Origin: Oscillospiraceae bacterium
GTDB lineage: Bacteria; Bacillota; Clostridia; Oscillospirales; Ruminococcaceae
Assembly (NCBI GenBank): GCA_022835495.1
Contig: BQOK01000001.1
Span: 2,666,001 to 2,730,000, forward strand
Direction: 5' to 3'
Length of the DNA stretch: 64,000 nucleotides
The position numbers and the translations under genes are program-made. Of this stretch, positions 9,678 through 19,328 are shown in pieces. Position 1 is the stretch's first letter. Each line of letters begins with the position of its first letter. Below the pieces are notes generated by a model. The model made no database searches, was not told the DNA's origin, and worked only from the letters and a program-made list of their open reading frames with translations.

Positions 9678-11096
9678 TTACCACAAATTCATCATCTGCT
9701 CATACATGTCGATGTAAGAGCGGCTGGAGTTGTTCCAACTGAAATCACACTGCATGGCCCGCCGCACCAGCACCGGCCAGCCTTCCTTTTTCCAGTAGCC
9801 CTCCTTGGCACGCCAGCAGGCCTCGTACAGATCGTGGGCGTTGTATTGCTGGAAGGTGAAGCCATTGCCGGCCCCGTCGCCGGAATCGTGGATCGAGTCC
9901 TTCAGGCCGCCGGTTTCCCGCACAATGGGAATGGTGCCGTAGCGGCAGGCCACCATCTGGGCCAGGCCGCAGGGCTCGGATTTCGAGGGCATCAGGAACA
10001 GGTCCGCGCCGGCGTAGATCTTGCGGGCCAGGGGCGGCACAAACCCGATGTATACCCCCACCCGGCCGGGGTGGCGGGCCGCCAGATCGCCGAAAAACGC
10101 CTCGTAGGCGTGTTCGCCGTTGCCCAGGATCACAAGCTGGATGCCCTGGTCCAGCAAGCCCTCGGCCACGCTGCGCACCAGGTCCACCCCCTTGTGCCCC
10201 ACCAGCCGGGTCACCATGCCCATCACCGGGCTGCCGTCCTGCTGCAGGCCGAACTGCTCCTGCAGGTCCTTTTTGCAGGCCGCCTTGCCCTCCGGGAAGG
10301 TGTCGGCATTGTAGTGGGCGGCAAGGTTCGGGTCGGTTTCGGGGCTGTAAACGTCGGTGTCAATGCCGTTCAAAATGCCGCATAGCTTATATTGCTTTTG
10401 CCGCAAAAGGCCGTCCAGCCCATGGCTGAACCAGGGGTCCAGGATCTCGCCCGCGTAGGTGGGGCTCACGGTGCTCACCTTGTCGGCCGTTTCCACCGCG
10501 CCCTTCATAAAGTTGGCGCAGCCATCGTACTCCACAATATGGGCGTCCCGCTTGCCAATGCCGCAGGTGTCCTCCAGAATATCCAGCCCGTATTTGCCCT
10601 GGTACTGGATATTATGGATGGTGAACACCGTCTTAATGCGGCTGTATTTGTCCAGATGCCGATAGTAAAGGTTCAGATACACCGGCACCAGCGCCGTCTG
10701 CCAGTCGTTGGCGTGCAGCACGTCCGGCATAAAATCGGTGTAAAACAGCATTTCCAAAATAGCCCGGCTGAAAAACGCAAACCGCTCGCCATCGTCGTAA
10801 AAGCCGTACAGGCCGCTGCGCTTAAAATAATATTCGTTGTCGAGAAAATAGAACGACACGCCGTCGCGCTTGGCGGTAAACAGGCCGCAGTACTGGCTGC
10901 GCCAGCCCACCGGCACGCTGAAGCTGGTCACATATTCCAGCTCATCCCGGTATTTCAAATCGCCGTAGAGCGGCAGCACCACCCGGCAGTCCACCCCGTT
11001 TCTCACAAGGGCCTTGGGCAGGCTTCCGGCAACGTCGCCAAGGCCGCCGGACGCGGCGTAGGGGTTTGCCTCGCTGGCACAAAAAAGAACGTTCAT
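9678..11096 (-). CDS. glgA: Glycogen synthase
   Basis: Transfers glucose from ADP-glucose to the glycogen chain (GT5 family); cytosolic. The 472 residues match the family length. The N-terminus MNVLFCASEANPYAASGGLG is the GT5 opening, but the usual Lys of the K-x-G-G-L motif is Ala here. The C-terminal half has the GT-B acceptor and nucleotide blocks, including PSKSEPCGLAQM and RETGGLKD. The start at 11096 follows AAGGAGG; an upstream in-frame start at 11123 overlaps that site and is rejected. The gene is fourth in the operon glgB-C-D-A. Confidence 0.94.
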   Translation of the reverse strand: MNVLFCASEANPYAASGGLGDVAGSLPKALVRNGVDCRVVLPLYGDLKYRDELEYVTSFSVPVGWRSQYCGLFTAKRDGVSFYFLDNEYYFKRSGLYGFYDDGERFAFFSRAILEMLFYTDFMPDVLHANDWQTALVPVYLNLYYRHLDKYSRIKTVFTIHNIQYQGKYGLDILEDTCGIGKRDAHIVEYDGCANFMKGAVETADKVSTVSPTYAGEILDPWFSHGLDGLLRQKQYKLCGILNGIDTDVYSPETDPNLAAHYNADTFPEGKAACKKDLQEQFGLQQDGSPVMGMVTRLVGHKGVDLVRSVAEGLLDQGIQLVILGNGEHAYEAFFGDLAARHPGRVGVYIGFVPPLARKIYAGADLFLMPSKSEPCGLAQMVACRYGTIPIVRETGGLKDSIHDSGDGAGNGFTFQQYNAHDLYEACWRAKEGYWKKEGWPVLVRRAMQCDFSWNNSSRSYIDMYEQMMNLW

Positions 11097-11129
11097 AGCT
11101 TTCCTCCTTAAGATGTGTGGCACAAGGGA

Positions 11130-11164
11130 AGGGGCGGGAGCCCGGCTCAGGGGCCCCCGCCCCT
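11130..11164 (-). other. Intercistronic hairpin between glgD and glgA
   Basis: A perfect 9-bp stem AGGGGCGGG / CCCGCCCCT (11130-11138 with 11156-11164) encloses a second self-complementary segment. There is no T run, so it is more likely an mRNA-stability or polar element than a full terminator. Confidence 0.4.
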
Positions 11165-11205
11165 GGGGAGAGAGACAGAGGACCTTTCAGCCCTCGTAAG
11201 GCTTT

Positions 11206-12330
11206 TTACACGGTATGGCCCTTGGCCACATAGATCGGGAAGGTATCGGTGCCGGAAAGCTTGCGGTCGGTGGTCAGCTTCACATTTTTGTCGGTGACCA
11301 CATACTCCGCCTGGGCGCCGGGCTCCACAATGGTGTTCTGCATCAGCACGCAGTTTTTCACCTTGGCGCCCTTTTTCACCCGCACGCCCCGGAACAGCAC
11401 GCAGTTCTCCACCTCGCCCTCAATGATGCAGCCGTCGGCCACCAGGCTGTTCTTGATCCGGCTGTCCATCGCGTAGCGGGTGGGGGCGTTGTCGTGCACC
11501 TTGGTATACACGGGCAGCGCCTCGGGGAACAGCGCGTCCAGGTTCGCCTGCTCCAACAGGCGCATGTTCTCGTCAAAATAGGTTTTGCGGTCGGCGATGC
11601 GGGCGGTGTAGCCGGTGTATTCGTAGCCCTGCACGTTCAGCAGCTCCAGGTTGCGGGCCAGGATGTCCTTCTCAAAATACACAAGCCCCCGGATGCTGGC
11701 GTCGCGGATCATGGTGATCAGCGCCTCGCGCTGGATGATGTACACATTCATCGAGAGGTTCTGCACGCCGGGGCGGTAATCGTTCGAGAGCAGCTCGCTG
11801 ACCCGGCCCTCCTGCATGCGCAGGGTAAAGTTGTCGTTCACCAGCCCCTGGGGAATGGGCCGTTTTTCATACATCACGGTCACGTCCGCCCCGGTGGAGA
11901 TGTGCGCCTCAATCAGCTGGTTGAAGTCGAAGTTGAACACAATGTTGGAGTCGCACATGATCACGAACTCCTCTTTCTGATCCTCCAAAAAGTCCACGAT
12001 GCTGGCCAAAGCCTCCACGCGGCCCCGGTACATCTTCACGCCCGCCTCGGCATAGGGCGGCACCAGGTTCAGCCCGCCCCGCTTGCGGGAGAGATCCCAC
12101 TCACGGCCGGTGCCCAGGTGATCCATCAGGGAATGATAATTCTGCTTGACCACCAGCGAAACATTGCTGATGCCGGAGTTCACCATGCTGGAAAGCATAA
12201 AATCCACCAGGCGGTAGCGCCCGCCAAAGGGGATGGAGGCCATGGTGCGGTCGGTCACCATCTCGGGCACCAGGCTGTCGCTCGCATTGGGGAAAATGAT
12301 GCCCAGGGCATCGGTATTCGATTTTACCAT
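11206..12330 (-). CDS. glgD: GlgD-type glucose-1-phosphate adenylyltransferase subunit
   Basis: Non-catalytic/regulatory partner of GlgC, as in Bacillus-type GlgCD ADP-glucose pyrophosphorylases. It has 374 residues: a nucleotidyltransferase-like domain and a C-terminal left-handed beta-helix (from about residue 280). It keeps [20 protein letters not shown] but lacks the GGxGxRL loop that GlgC has at this place (here [13 protein letters not shown]), which fits loss of catalysis. The ATG at 12330 follows GAGGAG, and the first seven bases overlap the end of glgC, so the two are translationally coupled. It is named from family features rather than shown activity. Confidence 0.92.
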   Translation of the reverse strand: MVKSNTDALGIIFPNASDSLVPEMVTDRTMASIPFGGRYRLVDFMLSSMVNSGISNVSLVVKQNYHSLMDHLGTGREWDLSRKRGGLNLVPPYAEAGVKMYRGRVEALASIVDFLEDQKEEFVIMCDSNIVFNFDFNQLIEAHISTGADVTVMYEKRPIPQGLVNDNFTLRMQEGRVSELLSNDYRPGVQNLSMNVYIIQREALITMIRDASIRGLVYFEKDILARNLELLNVQGYEYTGYTARIADRKTYFDENMRLLEQANLDALFPEALPVYTKVHDNAPTRYAMDSRIKNSLVADGCIIEGEVENCVLFRGVRVKKGAKVKNCVLMQNTIVEPGAQAEYVVTDKNVKLTTDRKLSGTDTFPIYVAKGHTV

Positions 12331-13538
12331 TGCTCCTCACCGTCCTTCACGTCTTTGACCACCATGGCCTTGGGCCCCACCTTGGCGCCCTGGCCAATGG
12401 TAACGCCCTCGCCCACAACGGCGATGCCCCACTTGGTAAGGTCCTCCATGTCCTCGGGGCGCTCGCCCACCACCGCGCCGGTGCGGATCACCGTATTCTC
12501 GGCAATGATGGAATATTTGACCGTGGCGCCCGGTTCGATCACCGCGCCGGGCATGATGATGGAATCCTGCACTACAGCGCCCTCGCCCACCTTGACCCCG
12601 GCAAACAGCACGCTCTGCACCAGCTTGCCCTCTACGCGGCAGCCCTCGGTGATCATGGAGTTGTCTATGCTGGCCTCGGCGCCCACCCACTGGCCGGGCA
12701 TGCCCGAGTTGCGGGAGTAGATCTTCCACTCGTCGCTCCACACATCCAGCGGCATTTTGGGGTTCAGCAGATCCATGTTGGCCTCCCACAGGCTGTCGAT
12801 GGTGCCCACGTCCTTCCAGTAGCCCTCAAACGGGAACGCCGCCATCCGCTCGCCCGCGGCCAGCATGCCGGGGATGATGTTTTTGCCGAAGTCGTTGTCC
12901 GAAGCGGGGTTCGCCTCGTCCTCCACCAGGAACTTGCGCAGCTTCTCCCAGGTGAAGATATAAATGCCCATGGAGGCCAGGTTGGACTTTGGCTCCTGGG
13001 GTTTTTCCTCAAACTTGGTAACGGCGCCGTTTTCGTCGGCGGTCATAATGCCGAACCGGCTTGCCTCCTCCCAGGGAACCTCCATCACAGCGATGGTGCA
13101 GTCCGCCTGTTTTTCCTTGTGGAAGTCCAGCATTTTGCCGTAATCCATCTTGTAAATGTGGTCGCCCGAAAGAATGACCACATACTTGGGCTCATACCGG
13201 TCGATGAAGTTGATGTTCTGGTAAATGGCGTTGGCCGTGCCCTTGTACCAGTCCGAGCCGGTGGCGGTCTGGTAGGGCGGCAGCACATGCACCCCGCCGT
13301 ACAGCCGGTCCAGGTCCCAGGGCTGGCCGTTGCCGATATACTCGTTGAGCACCAGCGGCTGGTATTGGGTCAGGATGCCCACCGTGTCGATGCCCGAATT
13401 AACGCAGTTGGAAAGCGGGAAATCAATGATGCGGTACTTCCCGCCAAAGGGCACCGCCGGTTTGGCCAGCCGCTGGGTCAGCGCGTAAAGGCGCGACCCC
13501 TGGCCGCCTGCCAGCAGCATTGCAATACATTCTTTCAT
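12324..13538 (-). CDS. glgC: Glucose-1-phosphate adenylyltransferase (ADP-glucose pyrophosphorylase)
   Basis: Makes ADP-glucose from glucose-1-phosphate and ATP, the committed step of glycogen synthesis. The 404-residue protein has the catalytic loop [14 protein letters not shown] near residue 9, [20 protein letters not shown], the [10 protein letters not shown] metal/sugar block and the EEKP glucose-1-phosphate site; a hexapeptide beta-helix follows. The start is the ATG at 13538 after GGGGAGAAG; the open frame continues 58 codons upstream without a ribosome site. It lies between glgB and glgD, overlapping glgD by seven bases. Confidence 0.95.
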   Translation of the reverse strand: MKECIAMLLAGGQGSRLYALTQRLAKPAVPFGGKYRIIDFPLSNCVNSGIDTVGILTQYQPLVLNEYIGNGQPWDLDRLYGGVHVLPPYQTATGSDWYKGTANAIYQNINFIDRYEPKYVVILSGDHIYKMDYGKMLDFHKEKQADCTIAVMEVPWEEASRFGIMTADENGAVTKFEEKPQEPKSNLASMGIYIFTWEKLRKFLVEDEANPASDNDFGKNIIPGMLAAGERMAAFPFEGYWKDVGTIDSLWEANMDLLNPKMPLDVWSDEWKIYSRNSGMPGQWVGAEASIDNSMITEGCRVEGKLVQSVLFAGVKVGEGAVVQDSIIMPGAVIEPGATVKYSIIAENTVIRTGAVVGERPEDMEDLTKWGIAVVGEGVTIGQGAKVGPKAMVVKDVKDGEEQW

Positions 13539-13608
13539 ATTTCTTCTCCCCTTTTCGGCCCGGCCTTTCGGCCGCGCCGTTTTTACATGTGCAGAGCCCC
13601 CGGCGCCT

Positions 13609-15582
13609 CTATTTTTCGGCGGGCGCCTTGTTTGCCGCGGGCTGTTTGGCCCCGGTGCGTTTTGCAGCCGGCTTCTTTTTTGCAGCCGGCTTTTCCGGCG
13701 CGGGCACGGCAAGATACACGGTGCTCATGGCCGGCAGGGTGAGCGAGATGCTCTGTTCAAAGCCGTGCAGGGGCACCTTGCGGCTGCGGACCGTTTTGTT
13801 ATGTACCCCGCTGCCGCCGTAAGCCGCATCGTCGCTGGAGAGCAGCTCTTTGTAATAGCCCGGCGCGGGCACGCCCATCTCATAACCGCTTCGCTGAACG
13901 GGGTTGAAGTTGCAGACCACCAGCACCATTCTGCCCGCCGCATCCCGCCGCAGGAACGCAATGACCGATTGCTGGTTGTCGTCCGGCACGATCCACTGGA
14001 ACCCCTCCCAGCTGTAATCCACCTGCCAGAACGCGGGGGTCTCGGTATAAAAATGGTTCAGCGCCTTCACATAGGCCGCAAGCTGGCGGTGCTCCTGGTA
14101 GTCCAGCAGCCCCCAGTCCAGCGGCTTTGCCTCGTTCCACTCGATGAACTGGCCGAACTCCTGCCCCATAAACAACAGCTTTTTGCCCGGGTGGGCCATC
14201 ATGTACCCGTAAAACGTGCGCAGGTTCGCAAACTTCGCCTCGTAGTCGCCCGGCATTTTATTGATCAGGCTGCACTTGCCGTGCACCACCTCGTCGTGGC
14301 TGATGGGCAGCACAAAATTTTCGCTGAACGCATAAAAGAAGCTGAACGTGACCTTGTTGTGGCTGCCGGCCCGGAACAGCGGGTCGGTGCTCATGTAGGC
14401 CAGCATGTCGTTCATCCAGCCCATGTTCCACTTGAAGTTGAAGCCCAGGCCCCCATCCGCCGCCGGGCGCGACACCATGGGCCAGGCCGTGGATTCCTCG
14501 GCGATCATGAGCTTGTGGGGGTGGCGGCCCAGAATGGCCTCGTTGAGCTTGCGCAGAAAGGCGATGGCCTCCAGGTTTTCCTTGCCGCCGTGGCAGTTGG
14601 GCTCCCACTCGCCGTCCCTGCGGTTGTAATCCAGGTACAGCATGGAGGCCACGGCGTCCACCCGCAAACCGTCGATGTGGTACTGCTCCACCCAGAACAG
14701 CGCGCTGGACACCAAAAACGATTCCACCTCCGGCATACCGTAGTTGAATACCATGGTGCCCCATTCTTTGTGTTCCCCGCGGCGGGGGTTCGGGTCCTCG
14801 TAGCAGGGCGCGCCGTCAAACATGTACAGCCCGAACCCGTCTTTTGGAAAATGCGCGGGCACCCAGTCCATAATCACCCCAATGCCGCCCTGGTGGCACT
14901 TGTCCACAAACGTCATAAAATCCTTGGGGGTGCCGTAGCGGCTGGTGGGCGCAAAGTAGCCGGTAACCTGGTAGCCCCAGCTGCCGTCGAAGGGGTGTTC
15001 GGTAATGGGCAGCAGCTCCAGGTGGGTGTAGCCCATCTCTTGTAAGTACGGCACCAGCTGGTCGGCCAGTTCGGCGTAATTGTAGGGCGAGCCGTCCTCC
15101 TTCATGCGCCAGCTGCCCGCGTGCAGTTCGTAAATGTTCATGGGGCCGTTCACCGGGTCGGCTTTTTTCTGCGCTTTTTCCCAGGCCCCGTCGCCCCAGA
15201 CATAGCCGCCGATGTCGTATACCTTGCTCCCGTTGGAGGGGCGGGTTTCGGTGTGCAGCGCGTAGGGGTCGGCTTTGAACAGCAGCTCATCGCCGGCAGA
15301 GGTAATGCAGTACTTGTACACATCGTATTCCTGAATCCCCGGGATAAACGCCTCCCACACACCGTCTTCCAGCTTTTGCATAGGGTGGCTGCCGGGCACC
15401 CAACGGTTAAAATCCCCCACCACGCTCACAGCCCTGGCATGGGGGGCCCAGGTGCGGAACACCACGCCCCGCTCGCCGCCCTGCTCTTCAAAATGGGCGC
15501 CAAAAAAGCGATATGCCTCAAAATTGTTGCCCTGCTTGAACAGATATACGGGCAGCTCCGCCTGTTTATGTTGGTTTTTCAA
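13609..15582 (-). CDS. glgB: 1,4-alpha-glucan branching enzyme with Lys/Ala-rich tail
   Basis: Introduces alpha-1,6 branches in glycogen (GH13). 657 residues: CBM48 (about 30-120), then the GH13 barrel with [10 protein letters not shown], the nucleophile Asp in LRVDAV, the acid Glu in AEEST and the third Asp in PISHDEV, and a C-terminal beta domain. After the last family block (TVYLAV) there is a 30-residue low-complexity tail rich in Ala, Lys and Pro, absent from ordinary GlgB. The start is taken as TTG at 15582, eight bases after GGGAGG; the ATG at 15615 has no ribosome site. First gene of the glycogen operon. Confidence 0.94.
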   Translation of the reverse strand: MKNQHKQAELPVYLFKQGNNFEAYRFFGAHFEEQGGERGVVFRTWAPHARAVSVVGDFNRWVPGSHPMQKLEDGVWEAFIPGIQEYDVYKYCITSAGDELLFKADPYALHTETRPSNGSKVYDIGGYVWGDGAWEKAQKKADPVNGPMNIYELHAGSWRMKEDGSPYNYAELADQLVPYLQEMGYTHLELLPITEHPFDGSWGYQVTGYFAPTSRYGTPKDFMTFVDKCHQGGIGVIMDWVPAHFPKDGFGLYMFDGAPCYEDPNPRRGEHKEWGTMVFNYGMPEVESFLVSSALFWVEQYHIDGLRVDAVASMLYLDYNRRDGEWEPNCHGGKENLEAIAFLRKLNEAILGRHPHKLMIAEESTAWPMVSRPAADGGLGFNFKWNMGWMNDMLAYMSTDPLFRAGSHNKVTFSFFYAFSENFVLPISHDEVVHGKCSLINKMPGDYEAKFANLRTFYGYMMAHPGKKLLFMGQEFGQFIEWNEAKPLDWGLLDYQEHRQLAAYVKALNHFYTETPAFWQVDYSWEGFQWIVPDDNQQSVIAFLRRDAAGRMVLVVCNFNPVQRSGYEMGVPAPGYYKELLSSDDAAYGGSGVHNKTVRSRKVPLHGFEQSISLTLPAMSTVYLAVPAPEKPAAKKKPAAKRTGAKQPAANKAPAEK

Positions 15583-15626
15583 GCTGTCTCCCTCCCGGGG
15601 GCGCAAACGCCCCATTCGTTATCTCT

Positions 15627-15655
15627 ATCTTACTCATTTTAAGGGCATTTTTCAA
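15627..15655 (-). promoter_or_regulatory. Probable promoter of the glycogen operon
   Basis: On the minus strand TTGAAA (15655-15650), 17-bp spacer, TAAGAT (15632-15627), about 45 bases upstream of the TTG start of glgB in an AT-rich patch. The rest of the 315-base gap (15583-15897) holds only this and the terminator of the upstream kinase gene. Confidence 0.5.
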
Positions 15656-15855
15656 GGGTTTTCTGTCATAAACAGCTAAAAATGTAAAATCAAACTTTTG
15701 TGTTTTATACACTTTTAACAATGTTGTTGAATGTTCCTTGGAGATTCTTTCAGTTTTGCGCCGAAGAATGGTTTCACTGTCGTTTTATTGCCCCGCCATC
15801 AAAACTTTTCCAAACGCGCCCGCCGCCCCTGGCAGGCCCGCCGCTGCAGCGCGGC

Positions 15856-15889
15856 AAAAAGGGCGGGGGACGCACCGCGTCCCCCGCCC
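15856..15889 (-). terminator. Terminator of the nanA-epimerase-kinase operon
   Basis: A perfect 13-bp stem (15861-15873 with 15877-15889) with a 3-base loop, followed on the minus strand by five T residues. It lies nine bases after the kinase stop. Confidence 0.88.
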
Positions 15890-15897
15890 ACAGCGGT

Positions 15898-16779
15898 TCA
15901 GCATGCCGGGCCGCCCTGCAGCGCAAGCCAGCCCGCGCCCAGCAGCCCCGCCCGGTTGCCTAGCTCCGCCGCCAGCAGCCTGAGCTCCCGAAAACTGGGT
16001 TTTGTGTTGGGCGCACACAGCGCCTGAAGCTGCTCCAGCACCCAGGGCTGCTCCATCACGCCGCCCCCCAGCACCAGCGCCTCCGGGTTCAAAAGGTGGT
16101 TCAGGCTGATGAGCCCCGCCGCCACCTCGGCCAGCCAGGCGCGCACCACAGCCTTTACCTGCGGCTCGGCCAGCCGCGCAAAAATGGCCCGCCCGTCCGC
16201 GAGGGCCGGGTCGGCGGCTTTTGCCCGGGCCACAAGCGCGGTGGCGCTGGCATACCGCTCGTAGGTGCCGGTGCCCACCTGCCCGGGCCGAAGCGCCTCA
16301 GGGTGGGTCACAAGGCCGCCCACCTCGCCGGCGGAAAACCGGCTGCCCCGGTAAAGCCCGCCCGAAAGGATCAACGCGCCGCCCACGCCGGTGCCGTAGC
16401 TCACGAACACAAAATGCTCCAAACCGCGGCCCGCGCCGAATTGCGCCTCGCCCACGGCGGCGGCGTTGGCGTCGTTTTCCACGGTGACCGGCAGGCCAGT
16501 GAGCTGCCGCAGGATCTCCCGCACGGGCAGGCCGGTGTAGCCGGGAATGTTGTCGGCCAGGCGGATTGCGCCCGCGTCGGTGTCCACCTCGCCGCAGGTG
16601 CAAACGCCCAGCGCCCCGATGCCCTGCATGCCCGCCGCAATCTGTGCGGCCTGCTCCAGCACGGCGCGGCCGCCCTCGGCGGCCCTGGTGGGCGCGCTGG
16701 CAAGGTCCGTGAGCGCGCCGTTTTCCAGCACGCCGCTCTTGATGGCGGTCCCGCCGATGTCGATACAGCCAACCCGCAT
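15898..16779 (-). CDS. nanK: ROK-family sugar kinase, probable N-acetylmannosamine kinase
   Basis: A 293-residue ROK kinase. The ATP/phosphate motif DIGGTAIKSG opens the protein, ENDANAAAVGE holds the catalytic Asp, and YGTGVGGALI is the second phosphate motif. The Zn-binding CxCGxxGC block usual in ROK kinases is absent; the corresponding segment reads EALRPGQVGTGTYERYAS. The start is ATG 16779 after AAGGAGG. Its place behind a sialic-acid lyase and an AGE-family epimerase, in one operon ending at a terminator, suggests phosphorylation of N-acetylmannosamine or N-acetylglucosamine. A glucokinase role cannot be excluded from the sequence. Confidence 0.75.
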   Translation of the reverse strand: MRVGCIDIGGTAIKSGVLENGALTDLASAPTRAAEGGRAVLEQAAQIAAGMQGIGALGVCTCGEVDTDAGAIRLADNIPGYTGLPVREILRQLTGLPVTVENDANAAAVGEAQFGAGRGLEHFVFVSYGTGVGGALILSGGLYRGSRFSAGEVGGLVTHPEALRPGQVGTGTYERYASATALVARAKAADPALADGRAIFARLAEPQVKAVVRAWLAEVAAGLISLNHLLNPEALVLGGGVMEQPWVLEQLQALCAPNTKPSFRELRLLAAELGNRAGLLGAGWLALQGGPAC

Positions 16780-16839
16780 TGGTGTTTTCCTCCTTTTTAA
16801 AGCCGGTCCGGGCGCCGGCCGTTTTTCAAACACACCCGC

Positions 16840-18051
16840 TCAGCGGGCCAGGATCTGGCTGATGGTCTGGTCCACCATCACCAGCATGCGGGGCAGGTGG
16901 AACGGCCCCTTGAAGGTGGAGCCCTTGCAGGGGGGCTCGGTGGGCTTGCCGTCCCGCCGCAGGTAGCCGTACCACTCGCCGTATTCAGGGTCGCTGAACA
17001 CCTTTTTGCAGTAATCCAGCGCCTTGTCAAAGATCGCCAGGTACTTGTCGTCGCCCAGGTCCCGGTACAGCATCATGCTGGCAATGAGCAACTCGTCGTG
17101 GGGCCACCACAGCTTCATGTCGTGCTCGTAGGCCTCGGGGGGCAGGCCCTTGCAGTCGATGAAGTACAAAAGGCCGCCGTACTCGCTGTCCCAGCCGGCC
17201 TCATAGGCGTAATCGAACACGTTCTGGGCTTTTTTGTGCAGCGCGGCGTTCTGCTCGTAGTTCGCCTGTTCCATCAAAAACCAGCTGCACTCGATGTCGT
17301 GCCCCGGGTTCACCACCCGCCCCGCGGTAAAGTCCATCTGCAATTCGCCGTTCATGCCCACGGTTTCCAGCGTGCACTTCATCTCCGGCTTGTGATGGTA
17401 TTTAAAAATGGTCTCGCAGCACTCCCTGGCCCGCGCGTCGTACAGCGCGGTGCGCTCGGGGTCGCAGCGGCGCATCACAGCGGTAATGTTCAGGTAGATC
17501 ATGGGGTCGGCCAGCGCGCGGCCGGTCCGGGTCTCCGGGATGGTCTTGGGGCCAAGGCCGGTGGGGTCCTGGATCAGGCCGTTGTTGAGCTGGTAGATCA
17601 GCTCATAGGCCGCGCGGGCCCGCTCAAGGCAGGCCGCATCGCCGGTCACCCCGTAATACTCGGCGTTGGCCATGGCGTAAAAGCCCTCGGAAAAACAGTA
17701 GCGGCGCTGGCGCAGGGGCCTGCCGTCCGCCGTAACGGTAAAATACAGCCGGCCGCCCGCCGCCCGGTTCACACAGTGCTCTTCCAAAAAGTCGATGCAG
17801 CTTTTGCTGGCGTCCAGCCACTCCTGCTTTTTGCCGTAAACACGGCATAGGTAGGCAAAAATCCAGCCGCAGCGGCCCTGCATCCACACGCTCTTGTCGG
17901 TGGAAAAGACCTTTCCCGTGCGGTCCAGGCAGGTATAAACACCGCCGTGCTCGTGGTCCATGCCGTTTTTGAGCCAGAACTCAAGGCAGCGGTCCAGCTC
18001 CTGCCGCACCCAGGCCTGGGTGGCTTTTAGTTCCTGTGCGTGTTTGTCCAT
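16840..18051 (-). CDS. AGE-family N-acylglucosamine 2-epimerase
   Basis: A 403-residue (alpha/alpha)6-barrel enzyme of the N-acylglucosamine 2-epimerase family, interconverting N-acetylmannosamine and N-acetylglucosamine. Family blocks seen are EHGGVYTCLDRTGKV, WMQGRCGWIF, the His-containing GHDIECSWFLMEQA and WWPHDELLIA, and EYGEWYGYL. The ATG at 18051 follows AAAGGAG; a longer open frame runs into nanA. The gene lies between nanA and the ROK kinase. In this locus it appears to replace NanE (the phosphate-level epimerase), acting before phosphorylation as in Bacteroides-type pathways. Some AGE relatives act on other sugars, so the substrate rests on context. Confidence 0.85.
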   Translation of the reverse strand: MDKHAQELKATQAWVRQELDRCLEFWLKNGMDHEHGGVYTCLDRTGKVFSTDKSVWMQGRCGWIFAYLCRVYGKKQEWLDASKSCIDFLEEHCVNRAAGGRLYFTVTADGRPLRQRRYCFSEGFYAMANAEYYGVTGDAACLERARAAYELIYQLNNGLIQDPTGLGPKTIPETRTGRALADPMIYLNITAVMRRCDPERTALYDARARECCETIFKYHHKPEMKCTLETVGMNGELQMDFTAGRVVNPGHDIECSWFLMEQANYEQNAALHKKAQNVFDYAYEAGWDSEYGGLLYFIDCKGLPPEAYEHDMKLWWPHDELLIASMMLYRDLGDDKYLAIFDKALDYCKKVFSDPEYGEWYGYLRRDGKPTEPPCKGSTFKGPFHLPRMLVMVDQTISQILAR

Positions 18052-18094
18052 GGTACTTCTCTCCTTTGGGGGCTTTGCCCGCAAAATCTCCAAA

Positions 18095-18123
18095 CGCCAG
18101 GGCTCCGCAGCGGGGCCCTGGCG
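18095..18123 (-). other. Intercistronic hairpin between nanA and the epimerase gene
   Basis: A perfect 9-bp stem CGCCAGGGC / GCCCTGGCG (18095-18103 with 18115-18123) with an 11-base loop. No T run follows, so it probably tunes mRNA stability rather than ending transcription. Confidence 0.4.
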
Positions 18124-18134
18124 GGGGTGCGTTT

Positions 18135-19052
18135 TCAGCAGTATTTTTCGATCGCGGCGCTGATCATGCCGGCGCATTTCTGCACCTTTGGCATATCCTC
18201 GGGGAAAAGGTTCGGCATAGGTTTGCGCACCCCGCCGATGTCGATCCCCTCCCGCAGGCGAAGGATCTCCTTCATCACGGCGTACAGGTTGCCCCGGCAC
18301 TCGCACATGGCGTAAATGATCTCGTCAATGGCGTACTGCACCGCCAGGGCCTCGTCCATTTTCTGTTCGCGCAGCAGGGCGTCGGCCTTTAAAAACAGCT
18401 CGGGCATCACGCCGTAGGTGCCGCCAATGCCGCCGTCCGCGCCAATGGCCCGGCCCGCAATGAACTGCTCGTCCGGGCCGTTGAACACCACAAAGTCCGG
18501 CCCGCCCTCCATCTTGAACATCTGGATATCCTGCACCGGCATGCTGCTGTTCTTCACAGCCACCACCCGGGGGTTTTTGCGCATCTCGCGGAACAGGGGC
18601 ATGGTAAGCGCCACCCCCGCCAACTGCGGAATGTTATAAATCACAAAGTCGGTGTTCGGGGCCGCGCTGGAAATATCGTTCCAATATTGGGCGATGGCGT
18701 GCTCGGGCAGATGGAAATAAATGGGTGGAATGGAAGCAATGGCGTCCACGCCCTGGCTCTCGGCATAGGCGGCCAGCTCCATGCTGTCGGCCGTGTTGTT
18801 GCAGCCCACATGGGCGATCACTGTGAGCTTGCCCTTCGCCTCGCTCATCACCGCTTCAATAATGGTCTTTTTCTCTGCAACGCTCTGGTAGATCCCCTCG
18901 CCGGAAGAGCCGCAGATATAGACCCCCCTGACCCCTTTGGCAATAAAATGGCGGGTCAGCAGCTTCACCCGCTCGGCGCTCACGGCCCCCTGCTGGTCGT
19001 AACAGGCGTAGAAGGCAGGAATAACGCCCTGGTACTTGGAACTGTCTTTCAT
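18135..19052 (-). CDS. nanA: N-acetylneuraminate lyase (DapA/NanA family)
   Basis: Cleaves sialic acid to N-acetylmannosamine and pyruvate; cytosolic TIM-barrel tetramer. The 305-residue protein has the carboxylate-binding GSSGEG at 48-53, the catalytic Tyr139 (in IYNIP) and the Schiff-base Lys167 (in VAVKNS), close to E. coli NanA spacing. The ATG at 19052 follows AAAGGAG. It is the first gene of a leftward operon with epimerase and kinase, and it faces an RpiR regulator across a 276-base control region. Dihydrodipicolinate synthase is less likely given the neighbours, but the family is broad. Confidence 0.86.
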   Translation of the reverse strand: MKDSSKYQGVIPAFYACYDQQGAVSAERVKLLTRHFIAKGVRGVYICGSSGEGIYQSVAEKKTIIEAVMSEAKGKLTVIAHVGCNNTADSMELAAYAESQGVDAIASIPPIYFHLPEHAIAQYWNDISSAAPNTDFVIYNIPQLAGVALTMPLFREMRKNPRVVAVKNSSMPVQDIQMFKMEGGPDFVVFNGPDEQFIAGRAIGADGGIGGTYGVMPELFLKADALLREQKMDEALAVQYAIDEIIYAMCECRGNLYAVMKEILRLREGIDIGGVRKPMPNLFPEDMPKVQKCAGMISAAIEKYC

Positions 19053-19069
19053 GACTGATTCTCTCCTTT

Positions 19070-19128
19070 ATAGTAACATCAATAAAAACTTTTTTCAATT
19101 CAAGTTCTCTGCAAAAAATATATTTTTT
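19070..19128 (-). promoter_or_regulatory. nanA control region: promoter-like boxes and AT dyads
   Basis: Minus-strand TTGAAA (19098-19093), 17 bp, TACTAT (19075-19070). The predicted start would fall very close to the ribosome site, so another start further upstream is possible. The segment 19082-19100 reads ATTGAAAAAAGTTTTTATT on the minus strand and resembles a box at the transporter promoter. A perfect palindrome AAAAAATATATTTTTT lies at 19113-19128 and is flanked by CTGC and GCAG. These are candidate RpiR operators. Confidence 0.45.
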
Positions 19129-19213
19129 CGCAGCGCCTCTGTTTTTTGCCGCAAACCCGCAGCCCCCGCTTGTCTGTTGGCGGGCGGGCAGGCAGAAATT
19201 TTGCCCGTTTTTC

Positions 19214-19254
19214 TTGCCACCGCCCGCCCTTTCCCCTATAATGGAACTATAGGG
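19214..19254 (+). promoter_or_regulatory. Promoter and overlapping inverted repeat of the first RpiR gene
   Basis: TTGCCA (19214-19219), 17 bp, TATAAT (19237-19242): nearly consensus. A perfect inverted repeat CCCTATA-7-TATAGGG (19234-19254) covers the -10 box and the predicted start, as expected of an operator, perhaps for autoregulation. Confidence 0.75.
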
Positions 19255-19328
19255 AACGCCCCCGAAAGAGCTTCCTCTGCAAAAAATTCTGGAACAGGCC
19301 GGGTTTCCGGTCGGCAAGGACATTCGTT

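Noticed and set aside
12330-13742. 470-codon plus-strand open frame opposite glgC
   Set aside because: Antisense shadow caused by high third-position GC; no ribosome site and His/Ala/Gly-rich composition.
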